Positions 24,276 to 34,520 of a stretch of DNA of 64,000 bases are shown here, piece by piece. Positions within the stretch are counted from its first letter, which is position 1. The number at the start of each line of letters is the position of its first letter. Source of the DNA: Prunella strophiata (taxonomy: Eukaryota; Chordata; Aves; Passeriformes; Prunellidae); assembly GCA_036583965.1 (NCBI GenBank), contig JAZBQD010000001.1, forward strand, positions 29,050,597 to 29,114,596. Direction: 5' to 3'. The notes beneath the pieces were generated by a model. The model was given only the letters and a program-made list of their open reading frames with translations, ran no database searches and was not told the DNA's origin. The position numbers and the translations under genes are program-made.

Positions 24276-27200
24276 CACATTGCCTTTCTGCACCTTTTAT
24301 GACAAACAAGTAAACAACCTATTTAGGGCGGCAGGAAACGGATGTGTGTGATCCTTCAGATGAGTATGAACCTATTTTGCTGATTAAATAAAAGGTTTCC
24401 ATTTATCCTTAAATTGAATAGTTGAGGTACAGTCTTTATTTCCCTTTACCACGAAAATCAGTACAAGTCATAGCAATAAATTTATCTAAAAAAGTATGTT
24501 AGAAATACTTTCATTTAAAGATTGATTCTTAAAAACTGAAAAATCTACACCAATCTTCTTTGTGTGATATTTGTTGCTGCTAATTTTCAACAGATACTTT
24601 TTAAGCAGAAGCATTAAAAACATAAGCTTAACTATCTTCCTTCCCTGCCTGCCTTTGTTTACCATGTAAATTGCCACCCACACACTTTCCCATATAGAGC
24701 ACAGTGGGGTACTATTCACCAACACAGAGCTTCAGCCAATGCAGCTCCTGTCCCCAGCAGGAATAAGGCTGTGCCTGGAGTTCACTCTTTAAGTCACATA
24801 AATTTATCAGGGGGTAACAGGAAAAAGAGGCCTGATAAGAGTCACTGAGCTAATCCAACTTACACCTAATGGACCTGAGGGTGGGGGAATGGAGGGAGAC
24901 ACAGAGCTCAAAACACACAGAGAACAGATGACCTCAGGAAAGTAATTTTAAAACCACCGAGTTTACATTTTACTGGGGTTCCTTCATGACACGCACACAA
25001 CCAGCATACTGTACACTATGCATCCAAAAATGTGCCAAATCAGGAAAACAAAAAGTAACCCAAAAGTCCAGAACTATGTAGATTTAAACTTCAAAACAAC
25101 AAAAATTTTTAAGACATATTTGAGAGATGTATTTCAGAATATTACTTTCTTCCTTTCAAAGGAAATACTCTTTTTATTCCTTTCCTTAACAAATGCTGTG
25201 CAATCTCAAGATCCGTTCATGAAGTGCTGTCCTACCACTGCACACTCAGGGAAGGCACACGATGTTTCTCCCATAAGTATCAGCATTCGTATTTTTATGC
25301 ATTCAAAGCACCCCCATCTGTGTGCCTGCAAGCTGGAGGTTTGTCATATGGGAAAGGAGCTCTGGGAGCAGCTCACTGCTCTCCACTTCCTGCAGGAGCT
25401 GCAGGAGGGAAAAGCAGGGAAACCTTCTTATGCCTCCAGTCTTCCTTTGGGTAAATTATTAGCAACCTCTAGAGAAGAGAAATAAGACCTCTACATGGCT
25501 GTATACCACAGACTGCAAAGGAAAAAACACAGAAACCCACATGTGAGCTTTGCACAGGCAAAAGTATTTTATTCCAAGTTCTTAATGCAATACTACTGCA
25601 GGGGAAGACAGGTGCTAAAAAAACCTCACAGGGAAGGAGCAGGGAGAAACAGAACCAAAACATTCCAGCATCCTCATCTACAATAGATCTCCTTGTAGAG
25701 GTCCACATGGACACACATGCACAATCAAAACCTCTACTTTCCATCAGAAGACAAAATGAATGTTGTACAAACACACATGTAGCACTCCAGTGCCCCTATT
25801 TACTAAAGCTATGCTCTTACATTTACAGAGGAAGAAAAAAAATCCCAACCCTAACTTAAAACATACAAAAACTTAATGCAAAATTTTATGAAGATTTTTC
25901 AAGTATCACTGTTCCAGTTACATCAGTAATAACTTTTGTAATTCTGAATTTCCTATGGTGGGGGTATCCCTTGCAGGTTTCAATTAGTAGTCTTTACTGT
26001 CTGAAAGTCTTTACTTTAATCTAATTTTTTTTTTTTCCCTGCAGCGAAATGTTTTGCCATTAAGCAAAATGGAGGATTAGGAATAATGACAATTAATGGA
26101 GCAAATGTTTGTATAATGAAATCATGCTTGTATGAGCAGGCAAAGAGAGAGACTTGGGATAGCCTTTCTCCACTCCTGATTTTACACTGTGCAGATTCAC
26201 ACAGTATAGGAAAAGCAATTTAGAGCAAAATATTATCCTCTGGCTCCTGATCTGGCATTGTGTTTACTAAGGACTCACAGAAGTGATGTTATCCCAAGTG
26301 ACATGCTAGGCAAGCTTGTTCTCCCTCTTTTTTTTTTTTCAGTCCCTTGAAAAGGTTTTGGGGAACATGGATTTTTAAGACTACCAAGGAATTTTGTGGC
26401 TGAGGAATTTAGACATTAAGTTGCCCATTGTCTAGATACCATATTTTTTTTCAGGGAGACTGCAGTGTGCTTTTAGGTCTCTTTTCTGAAACATCTTTTA
26501 ACATCTATTTCTGACTATTCTTGTCTCAAAATGCTTTATCCTAAGAACCAGAGTGGATCTACAGATTAGACTATGGGCTTCCTACCCACAGCCAAAGTTC
26601 CATGGACAAGATACAACAGTTACAGCCACCTTCCCACTTTCATGCAAAGAGTTAGACAGGAGGTACCCACTGAGAATGCAGCCAGAGAAAAATTTCAGTG
26701 TACTCCCTCAAAATTCCACTATTCTACTATTCCCAGGCTAGCTTTGCCCCACAAGTGGCACATGGTGTCTGTGCAGGAGGCTGCAGAGACTGCTCAAATC
26801 CCCACAGGGGCAGAAATGAGGAAAGGTTGGTTCTCACTGACACTTTAATGCTGTTCTTTGCATTAAGAATCAGGCCTTGCAGAATGGATGGAAAACAGCC
26901 TGTGCTGTAAATATCAGTGTTTAGTAAGGGTCCTTTTTGTAGTGCCAAGGTAACAATCCCTGTATGAAAGAAGCTGTGCTCGGGATCTTGAATGTTAAAA
27001 CAAAGGTATTAATTTTGAAGGGAAGAAAAAGCCAACAAAAAGCAAATTCAATCACCTTCAAAAGACTTCAGTGCATAGCTCAGAAAACACTGGCAGAAGA
27101 CAGATGCCTTTACCACAACAAAAGGACAAATGAAAATATGTATTGCAAAGAGGAACTTGCTTTCTTGGAAACTTTACTGTGAGTTCTAGAGGTCTTTGTT

Positions 27201-28414
27201 GCCACCTAGTCAGAACTTAGCAAGCTTCAATCCAGCTTGCTACCACCTTCAGTTTTAAAACATACTCTAGAAGTCGTTCTTTAGAGGTTAAACACAAACA
27301 ATTTTCAACAGGCAATTTCTGACACTTTGACAAGATTGTGCAATATTGTAAAGTCTGGCTAAAGTAATATTTCCAACAGTTCTGCTGTTTTTTACCTGTG
27401 AAAAGCTTATGTCAGTTAATTTTTATCCTCTCCCTTAAAGTGAGCAGGTACCCACCCAAAACACTGCAACTGACACAAATTGTGTGCACTTCACTAAATT
27501 TTACTTCTTTGCCCAATTAAGTGATACCACTGAACACTGCTTTTATACAAATATTTGAGCATACCATGTTTATTTAAAATACATGTATATAACCAGGAAG
27601 GACTTCAGAGAAATAAACTGCTCTTCATTCTCTTAATTCCCAAGTGCCTGAATAATGGGTCAGCTACATAATTTCCTCTTACTCTCTCCCAGGAGATGGG
27701 AGGCATGGTATACACTCACAGCTGTATTTTCCACATGCTAAAAAACTCCAACAAATTAAAGATAATATGTGAACACACTTGCACAAAGTATGCTTTGTTT
27801 ACTCCTTCAACTATTTTAATTGGTTTTCTTCGGAGTCCCAAAGACACATCTAGATTTAGATTGAGTTTATTTCTGCCAACACGTCTGTACAACATAGCTA
27901 CTCAAAGCAGTGTGTCTTGCAAGATTAGGGGCTGCTTATGCTTTTACTTAGAACTTAAAACTTAAAATGATACATTAGTATCACGCAAAATGTACAGAAA
28001 TCAGGACTGGTAGTTCTGGGGATAGGTACTAGGTTACACTGTAATTTACTGACAGAGTCAGGGTGTCCCACAAAGGTAAGGTTTAGATCTGCTCTCTCCC
28101 AAATTCTGACAAATCAACTGCAAAACTGACTTGAGATAAAATTACTTCTCCCAGCTATACACACAACAATTTTTCTTTGGTCAATCATCTGTGCCACAAC
28201 AACATGAATTCTTTTTATGTATGATGTTTTACAGTTCAAGTCTTCTGAACAACCCACTGAGTTAAACTATTCAGTTCAAACAAGTTCTTTCACAAATTTT
28301 GGCCATGTTATCGCTGGTTCTTCTTGAATGCTCCAACTAAAAGATTCATGATTTATAAATGCACACTGAAGAGGTTACAAATCCATTTCTAATGGAAATT
28401 TGGGGGCTGCTTAC
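24276..28414. other. non-coding AT-rich stretch
   Basis: No supported gene. It includes two strong poly-T acceptor-like tracts (ending at 26044 and 26342). A 155-codon plus-strand frame at 25018-25485 is among the longest here but is low-complexity Lys/Leu/Phe sequence at first and shows no domain. A strong plus-strand donor (AAAG|GTAAGG) lies at 28075 without a clear acceptor. Confidence 0.55.
26045..26223 (+). other. candidate exon or conserved element behind a strong acceptor
   Basis: CTAA followed by T12 and CCCTGCAG (26021-26044) is a textbook 3' splice site. From 26047 one frame stays open for 58 codons to a TAG at 26221. The first 100 bp is rich in homeodomain-like words (TAATGA, AATTAA, ATAATG) and looks more like a conserved non-coding element than average intron. 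Only a weak donor (GTATGA) is visible. Confidence 0.2.
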
Positions 28415-28496
28415 CTTTTCTATGGGCCATTTCCTTAACCAAGGTGTATGACTGGACACAAAACAAGCACTTACTATTGCTACTCCAACTCCATTG
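28415..28496 (-). other. candidate minus-strand exon, 82 nt, strong sites at both ends
   Basis: On the minus strand the acceptor GTGTTCTTTCTCTGCCAG ends next to 28496 and the donor AAAAG|GTAAGC starts after 28415; both are near consensus. Two of three frames stay open through all 82 nt (27 codons each); the third stops early. The frame starting after one leftover base ends in phase 0 and gives a Val/Ala/Ser-rich then basic peptide with two Trp. It is the best paired-site candidate here. No family is recognised. Confidence 0.2.
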
Positions 28497-29005
28497 CTGG
28501 CAGAGAAAGAACACTGCCTATTCTTCTTTAATTCTCCCTTCTCTCTCCTTTAAGAAAAACCTCAAAACCAAAAATATGTCTCAATGCACAATTTCAGGAA
28601 AACCTCTTAGGCTAGAATCTGTGGGACTCCCTCAGTCATTAATGCTGTAACAAAGAAGCCCTGCTTATCCATGTACTTCAGAGAGTATCATGACCCTAAG
28701 CCTGATTTTATACTCTGATTTAGTTAATATTTTTGCATTACTCAACAGCTTTTACCTAGCCAGAGCACATTCTCAAGCACACATACACAACAATGTGTTC
28801 TTAATTACTCTGTTGGGGGGAAAGTCTGTCAGGTTTCTTACCTTTTATTTTTAGCCACTTCCAAGTTCTTTTTGTCCAAGTCTGAACCGGGGAGCAGGGA
28901 GCATTTATTTCTATTAATCAATCAATGATGGCAGTGGTGGTGCACTCTAGTTTTTCATTCTGACTGCAAAGCAAAATTAAAAGCTATATTTTGCAAATTT
29001 ACGCA
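28497..29005. other. non-coding stretch with further minus-strand splice motifs
   Basis: A strong minus-strand donor (AAAAG|GTAAGA, exon side ending at 28842) pairs with a strong acceptor (TTTTGCTTTGCAG, exon starting 28963), but all frames of that 122-nt interval contain stops. A nearer acceptor would leave only about 40 nt. This reads as non-coding. Confidence 0.5.
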
Positions 29006-29245
29006 TTATAGATTGTAGCGGCAGCTGGTGGACTGCTGCTGAGACAGACAGTCTTTCCCCTTGCAGTCCCCTGTGACTGAGAGGGAAGAATTACAGGACA
29101 GCACTAGCAGCTGCTGCTGCTGCCCCAGAAGCAGCAAGCCAAGGTCTCTGGAAAAATAATTGGGGAGGCGGGGGAAGGGAAGAAGGGGGACAAAGAAGTT
29201 GGGGAGGGGAAGGCATTGCCAAGGCTGGCGGCACAAACAACACAC
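29006..29245. other. GC-rich block with opposing acceptors and a G-quadruplex tract
   Basis: A distinct 240-bp block. The plus strand has an acceptor (AGTCTTTCCCCTTGCAG) ending at 29065. The minus strand has an acceptor (TTATTTTTCCAG) before 29147, followed by about 46 open codons including four consecutive Gln. GGGG-AGGC-GGGGG-AA-GGG-AAGAA-GGGGG (29162-29189) fits the canonical quadruplex pattern, and two more G4 runs follow at 29201-29209. It could be a regulatory element or an unannotated exon; neither is shown. Confidence 0.35.
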
Positions 29246-29546
29246 TGCACCTTGCCCTCAAAAGAAACAATTGAGCTGGTTTGGGCTTCCTTCAGTAGAC
29301 ACAAGACTCTTGAGCCATTATGAGACTTGAAAACACTACCAGTTTTTGATAAGGATTTTTACAGAATTAAGAAAGAGTGAGAAAAGGCAATATTCCTTCC
29401 AGTCCGATGCTTGCAGCAGTTTGCTCTCGAATCCTTTAAAGATAAAGCACAGTACAATGAGCAACACCCTTCCTTGCAACTTCCCAATGGAGTCATTCCA
29501 TGGAGAACTCTGCATTAGCACAGGCACAGTCTACAAGTCAATTCAT

Positions 29547-29632
29547 GCCCTGTCTGTCTCCTGTAAAACAGGGGTAACCAAATCCTTTCTCACACACATG
29601 TAGTCGTGAAGATAAATAATTAATGACTCCAA
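29547..29632 (+). repeat. MIR-type SINE remnant
   Basis: CCTGTAAAACAGGGGTAACC is followed about 50 bp later by GAAGATAAATAATTAATGAC. These match, in order, the MIR core TCTGTAAAATGGGGATAA and the amniote-MIR tail word GATAAATTAATTAATG. Forward orientation. With the copy at 24175 it is the most secure repeat call here. Confidence 0.65.
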
Positions 29633-30322
29633 GATATCATCAGTGTAAAAACACTAACAATCACTCATTTTTAGACAGATTTGAAAGTGGAACTAGTGGG
29701 AATTTGGCCCATTTAAAAAAAAAAACCTGCTCAATGCAAAAATCAGCTTGCTTATGTATTTGGTCACCTAAGCAGTGGCTCAGTGCAATCAAGTAATGCC
29801 CATCTGTACTACTCAGCACACTAAAGAAAAGCTCATCTCAACAGGGTTGAAAAAGACAAATACACTGACTGACCAAGCCACATCCACCCACATCTGAAAC
29901 CTGAAGTTCACCCCAAAGCTGTCGTTTCCCAGTAGCTCTCCTGGGTTCAGGCTGACCTCTGGGGTCCCACTGAGTGGGACAGCAGCATGCCTCACTCCCT
30001 GTGAATGAGTAACACCCTTTACAACAGCGACTTCCAGTCTAAACAGAAGAGACCTGTGAATGCTCATTTTCAAGAGAGATAATCTATTACACACAAACCA
30101 CACATGGGCCAGGCGTGCGTGTCTCACTGTTCCTTCTACTAAGGGACTTCAATGCAGGATACTACTTGGTCCAGTGGACACTGTTTCATTTCCACAGCAG
30201 TGGCACAGACTTCCAGATTAGCCATAAAAGAGATTTGAAGAAAGCATTCAGCTATTCCAAAAGAAAAAAGGAAACAAACACCACTGCCACCACAACAGAT
30301 GTAGCTTTCTGTGCCTTGTTTA

Positions 30323-30348
30323 GAAAGACTGATTCGAAAGACTGATTC
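30323..30348. repeat. 13-bp perfect tandem duplication
   Basis: GAAAGACTGATTC occurs twice in direct succession. The copies are identical, so the event is probably recent. Confidence 0.9.
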
Positions 30349-32059
30349 AAAAGACATACATGCATAGTTTAATTCCTGTATGGGAGAATATGCTTCATTT
30401 TAAATATATGGCTTATCTTTTAATTGGAGGACCTCTTTTCATCCAGGTCATTAAAACAAAGAAGAAAAAAAAACCAAACAAGAGAAAAGAAAGTATTGAA
30501 ACTTCTTCGAATTGATCTCATACACATAAGCCAATAAATACTTAAGGTCAGAAGAAAGTACTGGTGGCTAAAACAGTTTGCATTGGTTTTGTTGTGTGTC
30601 AGAGCTCCTCTCAAGATAAGCCAAGAATGCTGTATACAGAACCAGCACCATTATAAGCTGACACATCCTTCTCTCAATGTTTGTATTTCACATTCATTTT
30701 GGGAAGCTAAGCTAATGATTGCTATCTGAAGAAACAGCTTTTGATATATCATCAATTTCCTGAAGAACATATCAGTTTATTGAGCAGGGGTTTTTAGACT
30801 CTTATCTCATTCAATAGTATTATGCCTTACTTTTTTAAAATTTTTGTTTGAAAACTATAGTTAAAATATTGAGATGCTGGTAGAAGACACTTCCTCAAAA
30901 TCTAACAACAGGTATCAGCTGCTAAGATTATCAGGGACTCAATCTGTTTGGAAGTTTTTGAATAAAATTAAATAAATCCTTCCTCCTTGGCATATTAGAT
31001 CCTACATTGTTTCTAAACCCAGAGTATTTAGTCAAAGTACTTGTACACAAGTCTCAGATTAAATCCACTACCATATGAATTTTTAATGCATATAGGAAAG
31101 AAGTTTCAGCAACATTAAACCATTTCTGCTGCTACAAATGCTTCAAAAGTCATGACTTCCAGATGCTACAGTGATGATAAGGATTAGAACATACGTCCAG
31201 CATTTATGTCAATTTATAGCTGTGTAGGTGAGTAAACAGCTGAGGACAAGAAGGGTTAAATTACACAAAAGCCTTCACTGTCCTCCTAGCAGCCTTAAGC
31301 AGTTAAGGAACAGGGCAGGTTTTTTCCTCCATAATTCATGAGAAAGGGTTTACAGAATGGTTTGGAATATTGCCACAAGAAAACCAAGGCATGTAGCCTC
31401 ACAAGTCCCAGCATCACACACATGGAAATGGAGGATCAATAGAGACCAATAAACAGGGTACAATGACAACCTGCACCCGAAGCAGCCCATTTCTAGTAGT
31501 GATATCACGTGTCTCTATACTGAAAATATTAGCTATGGCAGGCCTCTTCCTCAGCAGCAGTTCTCTCAATGACATCTCAGACACTCAAATGTGATCTGAA
31601 GTTACTCATCTCAGTGACTATACTGTCTCTTTCTCCTCCCTCCTTTTTGACCCAAAGCTATTTTTGAACTTGACCTTCTTTCAGTCTCTCCAGTAAGAAA
31701 AAAAGCCTTTGATTTTTCTCGCATTTGGGATCATGATGGAGAGGTAGGCACTATCCACTGTTCTTTGTGTAAGAGTGCTTTTTGCTCTCCTTACATCATC
31801 TCTTTGTCACTCATTTATTTACCCACAATCCACTTGTTTCATTTATTTAGCAGATCACCATACCTGTATCTTTCTTCCCCTCTTGGCTGGGAGGCCTCAC
31901 AACACAAAAACTTAAGAAAACCATCTACTTCATGAAAATGAATTCAGCAGATGTTTCTCCTTTGCAGTAAGTTACCTTGGTGTAAGTGGTTTTAGACCTA
32001 CTAAATACAAACACATATGGAAGTATTTAAGGTATTCTGTCATTCACTTCACTTTTCAG

Positions 32060-32237
32060 GACTGAGAAGTCTGAAGTTCAAGAACATAAGTTTGTTTCGA
32101 AGACAGCCGAGCCTTGCCACGCACATTTTCATAAGACACTTGAAATCGCAGACTGCGCCCGTACTTCAGGTTTCATAAACATACCTACAGCTTCTACACT
32201 TGCACAATTACTTCACATTTCATGCAAAGGGCAATAG
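32060..32237 (+). other. candidate exon or conserved element with retained CpGs
   Basis: A good acceptor (TTCACTTCACTTTTCAG) ends at 32059. After one leftover base a frame is open for 58 codons to TAG at 32235, with a mixed, coding-like composition (Glu, Lys, His, Cys, Thr). Six CpGs lie within 32098-32161 in an AT-rich area, which suggests constraint or an unmethylated state. No strong donor is seen. A second frame is open for about 37 codons. Confidence 0.2.
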
Positions 32238-34123
32238 AAATATGACACCTGCACTCACACATTTAGCCTGAAGCTTCAGCCTGATAATGCCCTTTGTGTG
32301 AGTATGTGTGAAAGCACATTGTCCAAAAAAAAGAATCAACTGCAAGCTTACAAAAGGGAGAAAGCAGACATACAGGCCAAATACAGCCTCTCCATCAGAG
32401 AGCATTACAGCTACAAATACTCTGGTAGCTTGTACAGTATATTCATGTTACAAGTAGTAAATTGGGTTTGGATGTATTCACATCCAAAATAATAAATTTA
32501 CCAGGTACAGAAAAGAAAGGCAACACTTTCCCAAAAATGCTGGATGTTATTATGGGTACATTGTTATACCACTATCAAAACTGAATCCACTCCATTAAAC
32601 TGTTTGCAGAAGTCAAGCTACATTTTGGCAACAAAATGAGCAAATGTAGTTGATCCCCTGGTTTCATGTATAAACACAAAATATCAAAGAATCAGGTGGT
32701 TATTACTCAAAATGTTTAATAAGACATAATTTGAGATTAGTATCTACAGTCCTGCACCACACTGTGGATGAAGGGAATAATCATTGAAACGAAACTCCAC
32801 CACAAACCCTATTTCTAAAACACCTTCAATTCATTATTAAGATTCATTCTACAAAGAACTGGAAAGTGACCCTGATATCAGTTCAACTTGAAATAAACAT
32901 TGACAATACCATTAGTACTTTGACAATGGCTATTAAAAGGAAAATTCTATTTTTGCCAGACCTATTATTGAGGTTCCCTATTGAGGAACATATTAAGTCG
33001 CTGGCTGATTACTTTATTGTGTAATTATTCAGAACTTATCATATACACATCACCTCATAAGATAATGTGGCTTGTCCTACAATCTTCCTATTTTCATGAC
33101 CAGTCCTTACAAGAAGCTAGAGACACAGGTTGGTTGGGAGAGTTTTTGGATCAAAACAGTATCTGGCAATGCTTCAAACTGATAGCAATCAAAAAAAAAG
33201 TCACAACATATTCAATGGCCAAGGACAGTGAAGTCTATCCTCCAGATGTTTGCCTTCAGTGAGATGGAAGGAGAACAGGATTTAGCTGTGTTCCACCAGT
33301 GAGAGAAGCAGGATTGTTTCGATTGAGAAAAGCAGATGTTGAATTATCTAAAACTCAGTGCAAAAAGTGTTGCAGCATCAGCAAATACACTGAAAAAGCA
33401 GTACAAGTGGAACAGTAACATAGGCATCTGGCCACTATGTACTTCTAGCATGCATAAACTACAATATCTGGTATACAGTATGCATAACAAAGATCTCTCC
33501 TGTTCTGAACTTTATGGTACTGCTCACTGCTGCACCATGATGACTAGTACATGTCCCTTACTTAGCAAAGGAAGGCCCAGAAAATGTCTGTGTTAATTTA
33601 TTTAAACAAATAGCTGGAATAAAGTTCTCTTCACAAGCTTATAGCCTTATGGCTTCACACATACTTCCTCAAGACCAAAACTTACTTGTTGTGGCACATT
33701 AAAAGGAAAAATGTGACTGAAATCTATTTTTATCTACAAGCTCCTGGAGAGCTAGTATACAGATGTACATTTCTTGTACTTGCATATGTAATCAATATTT
33801 TACATTTTCTATTTTTACTGTAAAATGACAGCTCACAGGAGTAACTGCTAACTGCACAGATCACTAGAGACACACTCTGGGGAGTTCTTTGTCTATGGGA
33901 CATTTTTCAGGAAAGCCCATTGCCTGTAACTTGAATAAAATACCCTAGTAGAAATGGTTGGACAGAACTGGCTTCCTGATACACATTCCAAAACAAAAGC
34001 TGGTGACAACCAAAGCAAAATCAAGATCAAGGGAGAACAGTCCTCAAAATCTAAACTGAAACTTTACCCTCTGTGAAAGTAGCCTATATATAGGAAAATA
34101 AAAGTTTAGTGTTTTCAATGAAG

Positions 34124-34141
34124 AAAAAAAAAAAAAAAAAA
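34124..34141 (+). repeat. poly-A run (A18)
   Basis: Uninterrupted run of 18 A residues with no evident retroposed sequence upstream. Confidence 0.9.
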
Positions 34142-34240
34142 GGAAGCAGAGGGTATTGAAGTAATTTAAAATACAGTGAATATTATTTGAAATATTTTCA
34201 CATACATGAAAGCAGTAGGAACAGAAAACATGCTGTTGTG

Positions 34241-34520
34241 GGTTAATCCAGTCACCCCTCTAAGTGGGTATTCTGAGCAGCAGACACTGCTGTAGGCAGG
34301 GTGCAGGAGCCCAGCTGCTGTCAGTAGTTTACTGCCTTCCCCCCCAGCCAGGCAGCAGAGGAACAGGAGCTTCCCTTGGTGTCTGCTCCCAGAGCTGCTG
34401 GCCACAGCCATGTCTAACCTGCTGCTCTGCCTTCAGCCTCCTACAGCAGCAGCTCTGCCAGCTAAGGCAATTCTCCCAGTGGCACAGCCAGCACTTCTCC
34501 ACAAATACCACTCTTGCCAC
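34241..34520. other. GC-rich patch
   Basis: About 280 bp rich in CAGC/CTGC words, with overlapping frames of 64-88 codons on both strands. CpG is almost absent, so it is not a CpG island. No repeat family is recognised. Confidence 0.5.

Larger units (their letters stand above)
29633..34240. other. non-coding AT-rich stretch
   Basis: No supported gene. It holds a 13-bp tandem duplication (30323-30348), a CpG-retaining segment inside a candidate exon (32060-32237) and an A18 run (34124-34141). The other open frames (up to 104 codons) lack recognisable motifs. Confidence 0.6.

Noticed and set aside
25018..25485. 155-codon plus-strand open frame
   Set aside because: No recognisable domain or initiation context, and a shorter overlapping frame in another phase. 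Consistent with chance over 384 kb of six-frame sequence.
28842..28963. 122-nt minus-strand interval with strong splice sites at both ends
   Set aside because: All three frames have stops. It could only be non-coding, and nothing further supports it.
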